64,000 nt of DNA from Marinobacter pelagius (lineage in GTDB: Bacteria > Pseudomonadota > Gammaproteobacteria > Pseudomonadales > Oleiphilaceae), in contig NZ_FOUR01000006.1 of the NCBI RefSeq assembly GCF_900114925.1, positions 62,001 to 126,000 on the forward strand, written 5' to 3'. The notes under the pieces were generated by a model. That model worked only from the letters and a program-made list of their open reading frames with translations, did no database searches and was not told the DNA's origin. Shown here in pieces: positions 1 through 9,054 of this stretch; the stretch's first letter is position 1; the number at the start of each line of letters is the position of its first letter. The position numbers and the translations under genes were made by a program.

Positions 1-1100
1 TCAACATCATCAGGGGTGGCAAATCCACCAGGACCAAGAAATTCAAGGAAGTTATATAAACGATATTTCCTAGCCCACTCGCTTTCCTGATTAGGCGCCA
101 ACGCCCATCCATTAACCACCATATAGCCGGGTTCTGCAGGATAAAAAGTACGAACAGTCACAGCCATGATGTCGTTAATAACGAGGTTGGGAAAGATCAA
201 AAGGTTTCGATTTTTATTGGCGATTCGATGTGCAATATCCTCACCATGGAGCTCGACCAGCCGGTCATAGATCCCCTGCATTTCTTTTTTCCCCTCTTCT
301 CCAAACAGAGGAACCCATTGCGCAATTGGACGCCCCCACGGAGCTGAGTATTCAAGAACGGCATGGCCATTGCCCAAGTCATAACTCTTACCTTCGAGGG
401 CAACGTCCGTTAGACCACCATTTGTATTCATCAGGTAATCGAGGTAACTAGCGTGAGTTGTTACTGCGTGATAACCATCGATGCTATTTTCGACGAGCAG
501 TTTCCAGTTCGCTCGGATTGCATACTCTTGGGAACCATCAACGACACCCATGCCTGACTCAGAGTGGCTAGCAATTAGGTCTAAATACTCCTTCGCACCT
601 GCGAGATACTCAGGCAATGGAATAATGTCGGGATCAAAACTAATAAAACAAAATCCAGCGTAAATATCGAAACGCGGAACTGATGCGAGGTCACTACTAC
701 CATCATTATTGAACTCGACGTCGTAACTCTCTTTACCAGGTTGATTTTTCAGTTTTCCATCACAACCAAAAACCCAACCATGATAGAAGCATTGGAAGTT
801 TTTGCTATTGCCCGAAGATTCCCGGCAAACGGTAGCGCCACGATGAGGACAGGTATTCAGTAGCGCGTTCAGGTTTCCTTTAGTATCGCGAGTCAGGATG
901 ATGTTTCTCTTTGCGACCGTTCTAGTAACGAAGTCGCCTTTTTTCTTCACTTCAGACTCGTGTCCAAGATAAAGCCAACACTTGTCGAATATTTTCTCAT
1001 ACTCCCGATCGAAAACATCACTTTCTACAAAAGCGGACCTGGATACGTGGAACGTATTTCTATCGCAGTCGATTTTTACGTATTCTTTTTGATCTTTCAT
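1..1100 (-). CDS. Rieske [2Fe-2S] aromatic ring-hydroxylating oxygenase, large subunit (3' end cut by window)
   Basis: Reading the minus strand from ATG at 1100 gives an open frame of about 366 codons that runs off the left edge. The N-terminal half has the Rieske cluster motif CPHRG followed by CFYHGW (C-x-H...C-x2-H), which binds the [2Fe-2S] cluster. Further on, [12 protein letters not shown] matches the Asp/His/His site of the mononuclear iron centre, so this is the catalytic alpha subunit of a ring-hydroxylating dioxygenase or monooxygenase. A GAGG ribosome site precedes the start, which lies 18 bp after the reductase stop, so the two genes form one operon. No ferredoxin or beta subunit is visible. 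The substrate cannot be told. Base composition is clearly more AT-rich than the genes to the right, which suggests acquisition by transfer. Confidence 0.9.
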   Translation of the reverse strand, partial: MKDQKEYVKIDCDRNTFHVSRSAFVESDVFDREYEKIFDKCWLYLGHESEVKKKGDFVTRTVAKRNIILTRDTKGNLNALLNTCPHRGATVCRESSGNSKNFQCFYHGWVFGCDGKLKNQPGKESYDVEFNNDGSSDLASVPRFDIYAGFCFISFDPDIIPLPEYLAGAKEYLDLIASHSESGMGVVDGSQEYAIRANWKLLVENSIDGYHAVTTHASYLDYLMNTNGGLTDVALEGKSYDLGNGHAVLEYSAPWGRPIAQWVPLFGEEGKKEMQGIYDRLVELHGEDIAHRIANKNRNLLIFPNLVINDIMAVTVRTFYPAEPGYMVVNGWALAPNQESEWARKYRLYNFLEFLGPGGFATPDDV

Positions 1101-1118
1101 GATTTTAACCTCAACAAT

Positions 1119-2324
1119 TTATCTAATCTCACACTGCTTAAGATTGACGGAAGGATCTGCCAGAAGATTAGCGTCAAGCTTTGAACTCTTTTGGATCCAT
1201 TTGCGCGCAAAAGCTATATCTTTAGGGCTATTGAAGGAAATACATCCGACAAGCTTCGAATCTTTATCCAATGCGAATTCGGAGAATTTCTGAGACTCTG
1301 AGGACAATCGAGCAACTTTATGATCAGAAGCACATGTCCCGACGACTTGTAGATTTAAATCACCTTGGTCCGACCAGAACCAGGTTAATTTGTCGTATGG
1401 CTCTTCTTTTCCAATGATGTTTCTTGCAACGGTAACAGCATGTTGTTGTGCATTAGCCCACGTTTCGACTCTCCCGAAAGAACCGTATTGAGGCTGAGAG
1501 GCTATATCACCAGTGGCAAAGATATTGGGAATAGAAGTACGACCATAACGATCAACTCGAATTCCGAATTCGTCAGTGATCCCTAAACCTGAAAATGGCT
1601 CACTGTTTGGAATAACACCTACAGCGACCAAAACCTTGTCAGCGATTAGTGTTGTACCGTCCGACAGAATTAATTCACCTTGATCGTCGACTCGTTCCAC
1701 GCCTACACCAAGCTTGAATTTAATCCCTTTTTCAGAATGAATTTTCTGCAGAAAATTTGATGTTTGATGCGTGAGGCTTCTGGCCATCAACCGATCTGAG
1801 GCTTCGATGACTGTTACATCACACTCCTTGACTAACGCAGCGGCTGCTACCTCAAGCCCGATTACGCCACCACCGATAATTACTAGCTTTTCTCGATCAT
1901 GGATGAAGGATTTGATCTTCTGAGCTTCTTCAAACGTGCGTAAGTAAATGATGTTCTCGCCCTGGATATTCGGCAGAGCTCTCGGACGCACGCCAGAGGC
2001 AATGATCAAAAAGTCATACTTCAGGCTCTGTCCGCTGTCCAGGACAACAGTTTGTTGGTCCGACCGGACATCAATGACCTTGCGCCCAAGAATCAGTGTA
2101 ATGTCTGACTGCTCAAATTCAGCGTAAGCATGGATTGACTTGAGTTCGTAGTTGTCTTGAAGGAGCAATTCCTTAGATAACTGTGGCCGCTCGTATGGCA
2201 AGTGACACTCTTCCCCTATAAGGGTAATAGTGCCGTTAAAGCCATCGGCTCTTAGCTGCATTGCTGAGGCTGCACCTGCCTGACCAGCGCCGACGATAAT
2301 GATATGTGCCTCTTTAGTGCTCAT
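1119..2324 (-). CDS. FAD-dependent ferredoxin/rubredoxin reductase
   Basis: A 401-residue NAD(P)H:ferredoxin reductase of the pyridine nucleotide-disulphide fold. An N-terminal FAD motif (VGAGQAGAASA, about residues 11-21), a central NAD-binding motif (IIGGGVIGLEVAA) and the distal FAD motif ATGDIAS are all visible. Enzymes of this family pass electrons from NADH to the ferredoxin or Rieske centre of oxygenases such as the neighbouring one. It is the first gene of a two-gene operon with the oxygenase large subunit. A palindrome resembling a TetR-family operator lies 36 bp upstream of the start. It shares the AT-rich composition of its partner. The family assignment is firm; the physiological acceptor is inferred from context. 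Confidence 0.9.
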   Translation of the reverse strand: MSTKEAHIIIVGAGQAGAASAMQLRADGFNGTITLIGEECHLPYERPQLSKELLLQDNYELKSIHAYAEFEQSDITLILGRKVIDVRSDQQTVVLDSGQSLKYDFLIIASGVRPRALPNIQGENIIYLRTFEEAQKIKSFIHDREKLVIIGGGVIGLEVAAAALVKECDVTVIEASDRLMARSLTHQTSNFLQKIHSEKGIKFKLGVGVERVDDQGELILSDGTTLIADKVLVAVGVIPNSEPFSGLGITDEFGIRVDRYGRTSIPNIFATGDIASQPQYGSFGRVETWANAQQHAVTVARNIIGKEEPYDKLTWFWSDQGDLNLQVVGTCASDHKVARLSSESQKFSEFALDKDSKLVGCISFNSPKDIAFARKWIQKSSKLDANLLADPSVNLKQCEIR

Positions 2325-2359
2325 CTCGCACTGACCTCTGTTTTTATCTTTGTCACATT

Positions 2360-2377
2360 ACAGACCGTCCAGTCTGT
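2360..2377. promoter_or_regulatory. Palindromic operator candidate (TetR-like) upstream of the oxygenase operon
   Basis: The sequence ACAGAC-CGTCCA-GTCTGT is a perfect 6-bp inverted repeat with a 6-bp spacer, placed 36 bp upstream of the reductase start. Its size, symmetry and AGAC/GTCT core resemble operators of TetR-family repressors. No TetR gene is visible in the window, so the regulator, if any, lies to the left or elsewhere. Confidence 0.4.
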
Positions 2378-2399
2378 TTGTTTAGAAGAGATTCGCATC

Positions 2400-2939
2400 G
2401 AAACCTATCCATGTCAAGAATTCTGGATAAAAAAATTGACGGATTAGCCTTTTCAGACACACGAAGCCAGTTTGTAAGCCCATAAATAATTGAATTAATT
2501 ATCTTTTCTGGCTCAATCCGGACGTTAAGAGTTTAAGGAGTTACTGCAATTTGGGCTTGGAAGCTCCCTAGTGCGACGGGAGAAATACGCCGCATACACG
2601 TCAACACCCTGAGCGGTGCAGAGCGGCTGTGCGATTAGGAGGGTAGTCTGTTGATATAATGAGTAAGTTTTAGCCTGGCAGTCGAATATGAAGACAGGAA
2701 CTCGCACTCCTCATTTCGGAGTGCACCTTTCTCCATAATTGGCATTTTTCCAGAAGGTAGCTTTTTGGCGTGAACAGAGGAGGTTTCGCGGCGGGACTTA
2801 TCCCTGGCACATGGATTGGATCTAATTTTTGTAAGCCCACCCCCTGATTTGAGAAACCGTGAAGGGATTATTGATAAAGGAATCAAAGTTGGTTTGGGCT
2901 AGTTTCCCCTCAGCGTCAGCAGGCTTTTTGTTTTGTGTA
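2400..2939. other. Gene-free stretch
   Basis: About 540 bp between the reductase promoter region and the attachment-like segment. Only short open frames (60-83 codons) occur, without ribosome sites or recognisable protein features. I see no convincing gene, RNA or repeat here. Confidence 0.5.
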
Positions 2940-3069
2940 CCCGAAGCTCCAATCTCGCTTAAATGATGTGAAATGGGGGTATAACAGGGGGTACATATTC
3001 AGACTCCAAACTCTTTAACGTTTATTTTCAATGCCTTAAAACTAATATTGAGTCCTGCCGGGGGTACCA
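2940..3069. other. Attachment-site-like scar: tRNA 3'-end fragment plus GGGGGTA repeats
   Basis: Positions 3051-3069 (AGTCCTGCCGGGGGTACCA) look like the T-arm and acceptor 3' strand, including CCA, of a tRNA (tRNA-Leu-like), but no tRNA body lies upstream. GGGGGTA occurs three times, at 2975-2981, 2987-2993 and 3060-3066, as seen in the arm-type sites beside tyrosine-recombinase attachment sites. No integrase gene is present. Read together this looks like one end of an integrated or decayed island. The tRNA identity and the mobile origin are inference. Confidence 0.4.
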
Positions 3070-3127
3070 TTCATCTGTGCACTGAAACTCACAAAGCACC
3101 TCGTGGTCCCCCTTCCAGTCATCCAGA

Positions 3128-3616
3128 TCAAGAACTATTTCCCAGGGCATCCTGTGAGCGTTCAATAACTTCGATCAGTACGCCCGATTCGAAAACAAAC
3201 TCCATGAGACCCTCCAGCGAATCAGGGTAGTCTCCGCTTCCAATCAGACGGCCAGTGTAATCAAGCGGCATACCAACACCGGTATACAGCATGTAGCTGC
3301 CGCTGATGGGTTTCGGTGCAACACCGTTCAACTCAGGTAGGGTTTGTGGTTGGTACTGATCAAGCCCCAGTGGATCATTCTCTGCAGGATCGCGCCCTGT
3401 TATCCTTTTGGGAGGCGCCCAGCCAACACTAAGGGACGAAAGGTAAAGCCGCCTATCCCGGACCTCAAAGCCCGCAACGTAACCAGACCAGTTGGACGAG
3501 CAGATGCTGTGCGGCTCAATGCCGTAATCCCATGGAGAGAACACCCCCGGATCTTCAGCGACAAGCTCATAGCCAACACCAAAAACCTGAATACTATCGA
3601 GAACCTGGTCCGTCAT
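3128..3616 (-). CDS. Hypothetical protein, last gene of the caspase operon
   Basis: A 162-residue acidic protein without signal peptide, membrane segment or motif I can name. It has an N-terminal part rich in Tyr/Trp/Ser and a C-terminal segment around LEGLMEFVFESGVLIEVIER that looks structured. It starts 12 bp after the lipoprotein stop and is co-directional with the three genes before it, so it is most likely translated from the same message. Codon use and composition resemble the caspase gene. I do not recognise the family; the operon position is the only hint of a role. Confidence 0.6.
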   Translation of the reverse strand: MTDQVLDSIQVFGVGYELVAEDPGVFSPWDYGIEPHSICSSNWSGYVAGFEVRDRRLYLSSLSVGWAPPKRITGRDPAENDPLGLDQYQPQTLPELNGVAPKPISGSYMLYTGVGMPLDYTGRLIGSGDYPDSLEGLMEFVFESGVLIEVIERSQDALGNSS

Positions 3617-3628
3617 TGCACAAATAAC

Positions 3629-4198
3629 CTATTCAAGTCCGCATGGATTTGCCAGCCCTGCGCGAGTCTTGCCCAGCAACCGGAACCCTTCGTCCGTAAT
3701 CTCATAGAAATACGTATAAAACCAATCAGGAATCTCATCGTCCGGTTCTCTGACAACAGGATTCACAATCAGCAATCGACTGTGGCGTTCGAAGCAAACG
3801 CCACTGGAGGCAGCTCCCTCTCCGGGATATAGCACTGCGCCGGTTTCAACATTGATCGCCGCAATACGCTGACAGGCCGTGCCGCACCCCCAATAAGTCA
3901 AAACATACTTCCCTGCATAGTTCGCTGATGAACCGATTTTGCGCTCCAGGAACATCTCGTCCACCGGAGAAAGGAACGTTGGCACGACCCGTTCAACCGC
4001 TGCCGACGAAAATCGGGAAACCGGATAGTCCTCAAACGCGGGCATCAACTCCGCATTGGAATCAGGATGGCTGGCGTTGACGTCGTAATCAGTGCCCATA
4101 GAGGCACATCCGGCACCCAATGAAATGGTAAAAACCAGAGGCATGGCCACCAGAGGCGGGGACCTCCGGCAGCTATTCAAAAGGCTGATAACAGGCAT
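3629..4198 (-). CDS. Predicted lipoprotein of the caspase operon
   Basis: A 189-residue protein whose N-terminus has a basic region, a hydrophobic stretch and a lipobox (LGAGC, Cys about residue 31), so it is predicted to be a lipid-anchored periplasmic protein. The mature part contains GKYVLTYWGCGTACQ with two conserved-looking cysteines and INVETGAVLYPG, reminiscent of small secreted proteins of unknown function in proteobacteria. It begins only 5 bp after the caspase-protein stop and 12 bp before the next gene, so translational coupling is likely. It may be an anchor or inhibitor for the exported proteases, but that is a guess from context. Confidence 0.7.
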   Translation of the reverse strand: MPVISLLNSCRRSPPLVAMPLVFTISLGAGCASMGTDYDVNASHPDSNAELMPAFEDYPVSRFSSAAVERVVPTFLSPVDEMFLERKIGSSANYAGKYVLTYWGCGTACQRIAAINVETGAVLYPGEGAASSGVCFERHSRLLIVNPVVREPDDEIPDWFYTYFYEITDEGFRLLGKTRAGLANPCGLE

Positions 4199-4203
4199 AC
4201 GCT

Positions 4204-7200
4204 TCAGTTCGATGCCGAAATGGAATAATCCTGGAAGCCGCTCATCACCGGGACTGTAGGCTGTTGAGCTTTATTTGTCAGACTCGCCACCTCTTTTTTG
4301 GTGAAGAAGATCATCTCCATGAGCGACACAAACCCATTTTCATCACCCGCCTGTTTATCCGCAGCACCTTCAATGGCCTGAAGAATGGCATAGGTAAACG
4401 CACCATGACCTCCACCAAACCGCTCATCTTCCAATGACTGCTGCGCGCCTGTGGACGATGAGAATACTGTGGTGGCAGTACCGTATGAGAGCTTTTTGAT
4501 TACATCTTCAGAAGTCACACGGCCATTGTCGGTATTATCAAAAGCGCCGGCATGGCATATATCCATCAGGAACAGCGCCTTCTGGTTTATCGGGCGCTGG
4601 TCAAGGAAGTTCTTGAAATCATCCATGGCCATACCGGTGAAGGGGCGCTTCAGCTCTCCGTCATGGGGCATGTAGTAAAGGGTCTGGTTACTATCCTGCA
4701 CGCCATGGCCGGCAATGAAGATCACAACGTTATCTTCCGGTTGCGCCTGAGACAGAAAATCGTACAGCTGAATTTTTATATCCCGAGCAGTTGCATCCCC
4801 GTTCACCAACACCTTGGTGCGCACGTCCTCAAAAAGACGTCCTTTCTGCGCCTTGAACGCCTTTTCCAGCTCCAGTGCGTCACGGTCAGCAAAATCCAGG
4901 TTCTGCATAGCGTTGGCATACTCCGACACTCCAACACCGAAATACCAGAGAGTGTTGTTGCCTATCTGCTTTTGACGATCTTCTTCGCGAGTAATGGCCA
5001 CCACCTTCTTCGCGACATCAACCCCTTTATACTGAACAATGGCCTCAATGGTATTTTCACCCACGCTAAGTGGAATAGTACGCACGAAGGTGAGCGATTC
5101 ATCCATATCTGCAAATGGATCGCTATCGAAGCCTCGGGACTTGCGCCCGTTTACCAGATAGTGAACCGTCGGATCAGGAACGCTCTTATCCTGTTTGGTG
5201 ATCTTGATCCGGAGCTTGTAAGTCTCGTCCTTCGTCGACGTCGAAGTCTCGCTGGTTACTGCAATATCAAACGGAAAATCAAGAACATCGGGCTCAATGA
5301 TAGGCTCTGGATCAATCGGCGCTTCCCCGTTAAACAAAGCCGCCAGTGACTCCTTCACGAAACGTGAGTTTTCGTATTTCTCCCGCAACGCTTCAAACGG
5401 CAGGAAGTTATCGCCAAGTGACCAATAGGTGTTCGAGGTGCCATTCAGAGAGCTGGTGAAATAGCCCCGGTTATCCGCAGCCAGCCACTCGCCATTTTTT
5501 TTGAAATGAACGAACAGACGTGGTTCCAGCGTATCCAAGCTATAGTAGGTCAGAACGTTGCTCTTTGACTGGGCAATGAGCACATTTCGCTTACTGTCGG
5601 CCACAACATCATAGATACTGTCCTTTACCACTCGGCGTTGGCCGTTGTACTCCAGAATAAAGCTTCCGAATTCAACCTTCTTACCATTTTCCAACTCAAC
5701 GGTCCGCCATCCTTTCGGGGTGACGTCGCGATGACGTCCCGTGTTCAGGTCCAGAATAAAGGATTGGCTCAGTGCCGACACTTTGATGTCACCCGAATCC
5801 ACACCGTTATAGGTAAGCCCCCGGATTGGCGAGGGACTCAGCACATCTTTGCCTACCGGCGCCCCATCACTCAAACGAAAACGCTGTATGTTCTTTGAAT
5901 GGGTCACTTCAAAAAGATCGTTCCACCAGGTCGACAGTGCCAAAGTATCGCTATCGCCATTGATAGCCATGGTACTAATGCCTGAATACGCGACAGCATT
6001 GCCACGACGCAACGAAGCTGTAATCAGATCAACGCTAAATTCCGACTGTTTGCCAGGTTTACGCAAATCAAACGTCGCAACTCGTGCTGAGGTCGCGCCC
6101 TCGGACTCAACATCCTCGGAAACAACCAACCAGTGGCCTCTCTGAATGACCATATTCGGCCTAAAACCCACGCCTTTGTATCGCTGCACGGCGTAGTCCC
6201 GGGTCGAGAAACTCAGTAGTTCACCGTTCTTGGCAAAGGTCCACCAGCGTTTACCATCTCGCGAGTCCTTTACCCAACGAATGGTTTCTTCCTCCACCCT
6301 CTGCACCAGACGGGCCTGACTGACGTGCCAAACGTTGACACCAGCTTCATCCTGGGCAAACAGAAGGTCGTCGGATTCATCCCAATCAAGCCCCTTTCGA
6401 GCTGGTTCGGCCGCGCTCACGAATCCGCTTATGACTTTCAGGTCACTGCGTTTAATCAACTGTACCCGGTGATCACTTGCTACCCAGAGGCCATCGCCAT
6501 CCGGTGTAGCCCCCAGCCTCGATTTTTCATCTGTTCTGGATGCAAAATCCCAGGTACGGGTCTTATAGTCAAAAACGGCAACGCCCTGGTCGTCGAACTT
6601 GTCATCCATGACAACTTTGGTCGTACCCGGAATCGGATAGATATTTTCCGCGATGGGAGACTTTAGCGGCACATTGTCGATTAACGCCCACTTCTCCGTG
6701 TCATAGAGTGTGAGCGTCCGATTATTATTGGACACCAGTAGTACCCGGCCGTCATCGCTCAGCCCCATAGCATGTGGCCAATCAACTCCGTCAACAGACC
6801 GGGCCTTTTCCAGAGTCAGGGCATCAAAAATATCAATCTGTTTGCGTTGCGCCTGTCCCACCACCACATATCGGCCATCCTTGGTCCAAACCACCCGGCC
6901 TATGATTCGTTTGTTACTCATCGGGGTGGCCATTACAAGCTTTTGCTTCTCGAGGTCAAACACCGACAGAACGCCTTTAACGTCCGTGTAGGCCAACTGT
7001 CTGCCATCCGGACTCCAGGCAATTCCGCCACCCTCTTCGTAAAGCGGTATAATGGCCTTGAAATTGCCTGTTTTTATATCAGTGACATAGATTGCCTTTG
7101 CCCGGGTTCCACGAACGTCCGTGGCGTCGGACACCACCGCCAAGTACCGGTTATTCGGGGAAAAACGGCGCTCGTTGCCACCCATATAGAGTTCGCGCAG

Positions 7201-9054
7201 GCGAACTCCGTAACGGGTGTCCCACAAGGTGATGGGCATTTGTCCCGTAGCGACAAACCGTCCATCGGTGCTGAACTCAGCAGAAGTGGTATCGAGATAG
7301 CCCCTGGTCACCAATTGAGGCTCACTGATGTTTCCGTACGGACGGATATCCACCCGTCGATTGCGCTTGCGACCTTCTTCCGTATAGTTGGTCGCTACCG
7401 GCTGGATATCCCCCATACCAATAGCCTGCAAACGGCCTGCATCAATGTCGTGCCGTTCAATCAGATAGCGTTTCACCGATTCAGCCCGCCGCTGGGATAG
7501 CGGGATGTTAATCTTGTTGCCACCACTGGGGTCCGTGTGCCCCTCAACCCGAAATATATACCGCTCACCGCCCCGGCGTTTTAGCGCGCTGGCGGCCTTG
7601 TCGAGTGCTCTGTATGCTCCGGTCGGAATCTCAGCTGAGTTGACGGGGAACTCGATAGCCAGGCTGAGTGAACCACCAAACTCTTTATCCCAGTTGGTCA
7701 GGAATGGATTCTGCTGGGCATTTTGCCGAAGGGTTTCTTCATTGGCCTCCCCCAATTGGGTCAGCCAGACATCGTCTTTATCAATATCAATCTGGTGCTT
7801 TTGTGCCGAGGCAATCAGTTTACGGGCTTCGCCGAACTGTTGATTCAGAAGCGCAACACGCATGCGGGCTCGATAAGCAGATTCCTGCTGCAGCCCGTTT
7901 GCTTCCCGTTCCAACAGCGCTTCTGCCTCATCCATCATGCCAAAATGGATTGCGTCACCTACAGCCCAACTAATGTTGTCCGCTTTTGTTTTATCACTGT
8001 AGGCAAACTCAATGGCTTTTTCGTTAGCGGCGAATGCGCGGGCGGAATCCTTGACGCCGTTCTTGTAATAGAGTCCCAGATACGAATACAGAGGCCCGTA
8101 GTCGGGATATTGTTCAAGCAGAATATCCAGATCCGCTTTAAATCCATGAATGTCTACCACCGACATTGGAGAGTACAATTCATCGATAAGACCCGGGGAT
8201 TGGCGAACTTCAAAAGCCATTCTAAGCAACTTGACCTGAAACGCGGGATCTTTTACGAGCTTTCGGGTGTAGTCATAAACACGCTTGTAGTAGTACTCCA
8301 GAATCGGATTATTTTCAGCGTAGCCCTGATGCAAGTAGGAACGTTTATTGAGCATGGCCTTGATAATCGAACCTGCATCAGAACGCTGTTGTTGGCCAAT
8401 TTTATTGATGAGTTTCAATTCCAGGTCGAGCAAATCATTACTGGTACTGTAAGGATCCTCTTCCTGAATAACATTGAGTGCTTCCTGATAACGCCCCTGG
8501 GATTCCAGTTCCTGAACCCTGATTTGCATTCCCGCAATGCGCACTGACTCCCGCTTCGATTGACCAAGCTGGCTGTAGAGCAGTTGCTTTTCACTTTGCG
8601 AGTCCATTCGGCTATGTAAATTCGAGTAATACTCATGAACCACGAAGTTCTCGACCGGATCGTCGTGTTTGATGGCATATTCCATCGCCAGTTTTCGGTA
8701 ACGATCTTTGTCGGACTCGTCTGCATCTTCATCCACGACTCCCAAATTGTTGTATGCCGTCGCTATATCACCAGCCTCAACCGATCGCCTATAGAAATCA
8801 TGTGCAGCCTGAACATCGCCATTACCGTTCGCGAGCCACCCTCGGGCAAATAACCCATGTGCAGTGTTCGGGTATTGGTCTGCCAGCTTTTTCCGATAAT
8901 AACCACGGAGATCGGCATCATTGGCTGTCAAACTGTTCTCATACAAGGTTTTGGCATCGTCGCGCGCTGTAGCCCAAGGCGCCCCAAAGACCAGGACCGT
9001 TAACAGGACGTTTAAAATAAATCGGCCAGAAAACCGCGTGCTTGGCTTACTCAT
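4204..9054 (-). CDS. Exported TPR-OmpA-WD40/beta-propeller-caspase (peptidase C14) protein
   Basis: A 1616-residue multidomain protein. A signal peptide (about residues 1-30, ending near TARDD) is followed by helical TPR-like repeats to about residue 440. An OmpA-type peptidoglycan-binding domain (about 458-573) includes VEGHTDPSGG and LSQRRAESVKRYL. A long beta-propeller-like region with repeated D-G-R/W-D patterns (about 590-1180) and a short Ig-like segment come next. The C-terminal caspase domain (about 1365-1600) has the catalytic His in IAGHGV (about 1446) and Cys in DICHAGAF (about 1498). Both catalytic residues are present, so it should be an active Arg/Lys- or Asp-type cysteine protease. 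The architecture places it in the periplasm bound to peptidoglycan. Its start overlaps the papain-gene stop (ATGA), giving strong coupling. Confidence 0.9.
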   Translation of the reverse strand: MSKPSTRFSGRFILNVLLTVLVFGAPWATARDDAKTLYENSLTANDADLRGYYRKKLADQYPNTAHGLFARGWLANGNGDVQAAHDFYRRSVEAGDIATAYNNLGVVDEDADESDKDRYRKLAMEYAIKHDDPVENFVVHEYYSNLHSRMDSQSEKQLLYSQLGQSKRESVRIAGMQIRVQELESQGRYQEALNVIQEEDPYSTSNDLLDLELKLINKIGQQQRSDAGSIIKAMLNKRSYLHQGYAENNPILEYYYKRVYDYTRKLVKDPAFQVKLLRMAFEVRQSPGLIDELYSPMSVVDIHGFKADLDILLEQYPDYGPLYSYLGLYYKNGVKDSARAFAANEKAIEFAYSDKTKADNISWAVGDAIHFGMMDEAEALLEREANGLQQESAYRARMRVALLNQQFGEARKLIASAQKHQIDIDKDDVWLTQLGEANEETLRQNAQQNPFLTNWDKEFGGSLSLAIEFPVNSAEIPTGAYRALDKAASALKRRGGERYIFRVEGHTDPSGGNKINIPLSQRRAESVKRYLIERHDIDAGRLQAIGMGDIQPVATNYTEEGRKRNRRVDIRPYGNISEPQLVTRGYLDTTSAEFSTDGRFVATGQMPITLWDTRYGVRLRELYMGGNERRFSPNNRYLAVVSDATDVRGTRAKAIYVTDIKTGNFKAIIPLYEEGGGIAWSPDGRQLAYTDVKGVLSVFDLEKQKLVMATPMSNKRIIGRVVWTKDGRYVVVGQAQRKQIDIFDALTLEKARSVDGVDWPHAMGLSDDGRVLLVSNNNRTLTLYDTEKWALIDNVPLKSPIAENIYPIPGTTKVVMDDKFDDQGVAVFDYKTRTWDFASRTDEKSRLGATPDGDGLWVASDHRVQLIKRSDLKVISGFVSAAEPARKGLDWDESDDLLFAQDEAGVNVWHVSQARLVQRVEEETIRWVKDSRDGKRWWTFAKNGELLSFSTRDYAVQRYKGVGFRPNMVIQRGHWLVVSEDVESEGATSARVATFDLRKPGKQSEFSVDLITASLRRGNAVAYSGISTMAINGDSDTLALSTWWNDLFEVTHSKNIQRFRLSDGAPVGKDVLSPSPIRGLTYNGVDSGDIKVSALSQSFILDLNTGRHRDVTPKGWRTVELENGKKVEFGSFILEYNGQRRVVKDSIYDVVADSKRNVLIAQSKSNVLTYYSLDTLEPRLFVHFKKNGEWLAADNRGYFTSSLNGTSNTYWSLGDNFLPFEALREKYENSRFVKESLAALFNGEAPIDPEPIIEPDVLDFPFDIAVTSETSTSTKDETYKLRIKITKQDKSVPDPTVHYLVNGRKSRGFDSDPFADMDESLTFVRTIPLSVGENTIEAIVQYKGVDVAKKVVAITREEDRQKQIGNNTLWYFGVGVSEYANAMQNLDFADRDALELEKAFKAQKGRLFEDVRTKVLVNGDATARDIKIQLYDFLSQAQPEDNVVIFIAGHGVQDSNQTLYYMPHDGELKRPFTGMAMDDFKNFLDQRPINQKALFLMDICHAGAFDNTDNGRVTSEDVIKKLSYGTATTVFSSSTGAQQSLEDERFGGGHGAFTYAILQAIEGAADKQAGDENGFVSLMEMIFFTKKEVASLTNKAQQPTVPVMSGFQDYSISASN

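Noticed and set aside
2525..2886. Two short minus-strand frames (60 and 83 codons) in the left gap
   Set aside because: No ribosome site, odd composition, no family; probably non-coding.
4552..5349. 265-codon plus-strand frame inside the caspase gene
   Set aside because: Opposite to the caspase catalytic region, which is certain; no ribosome site or motif.
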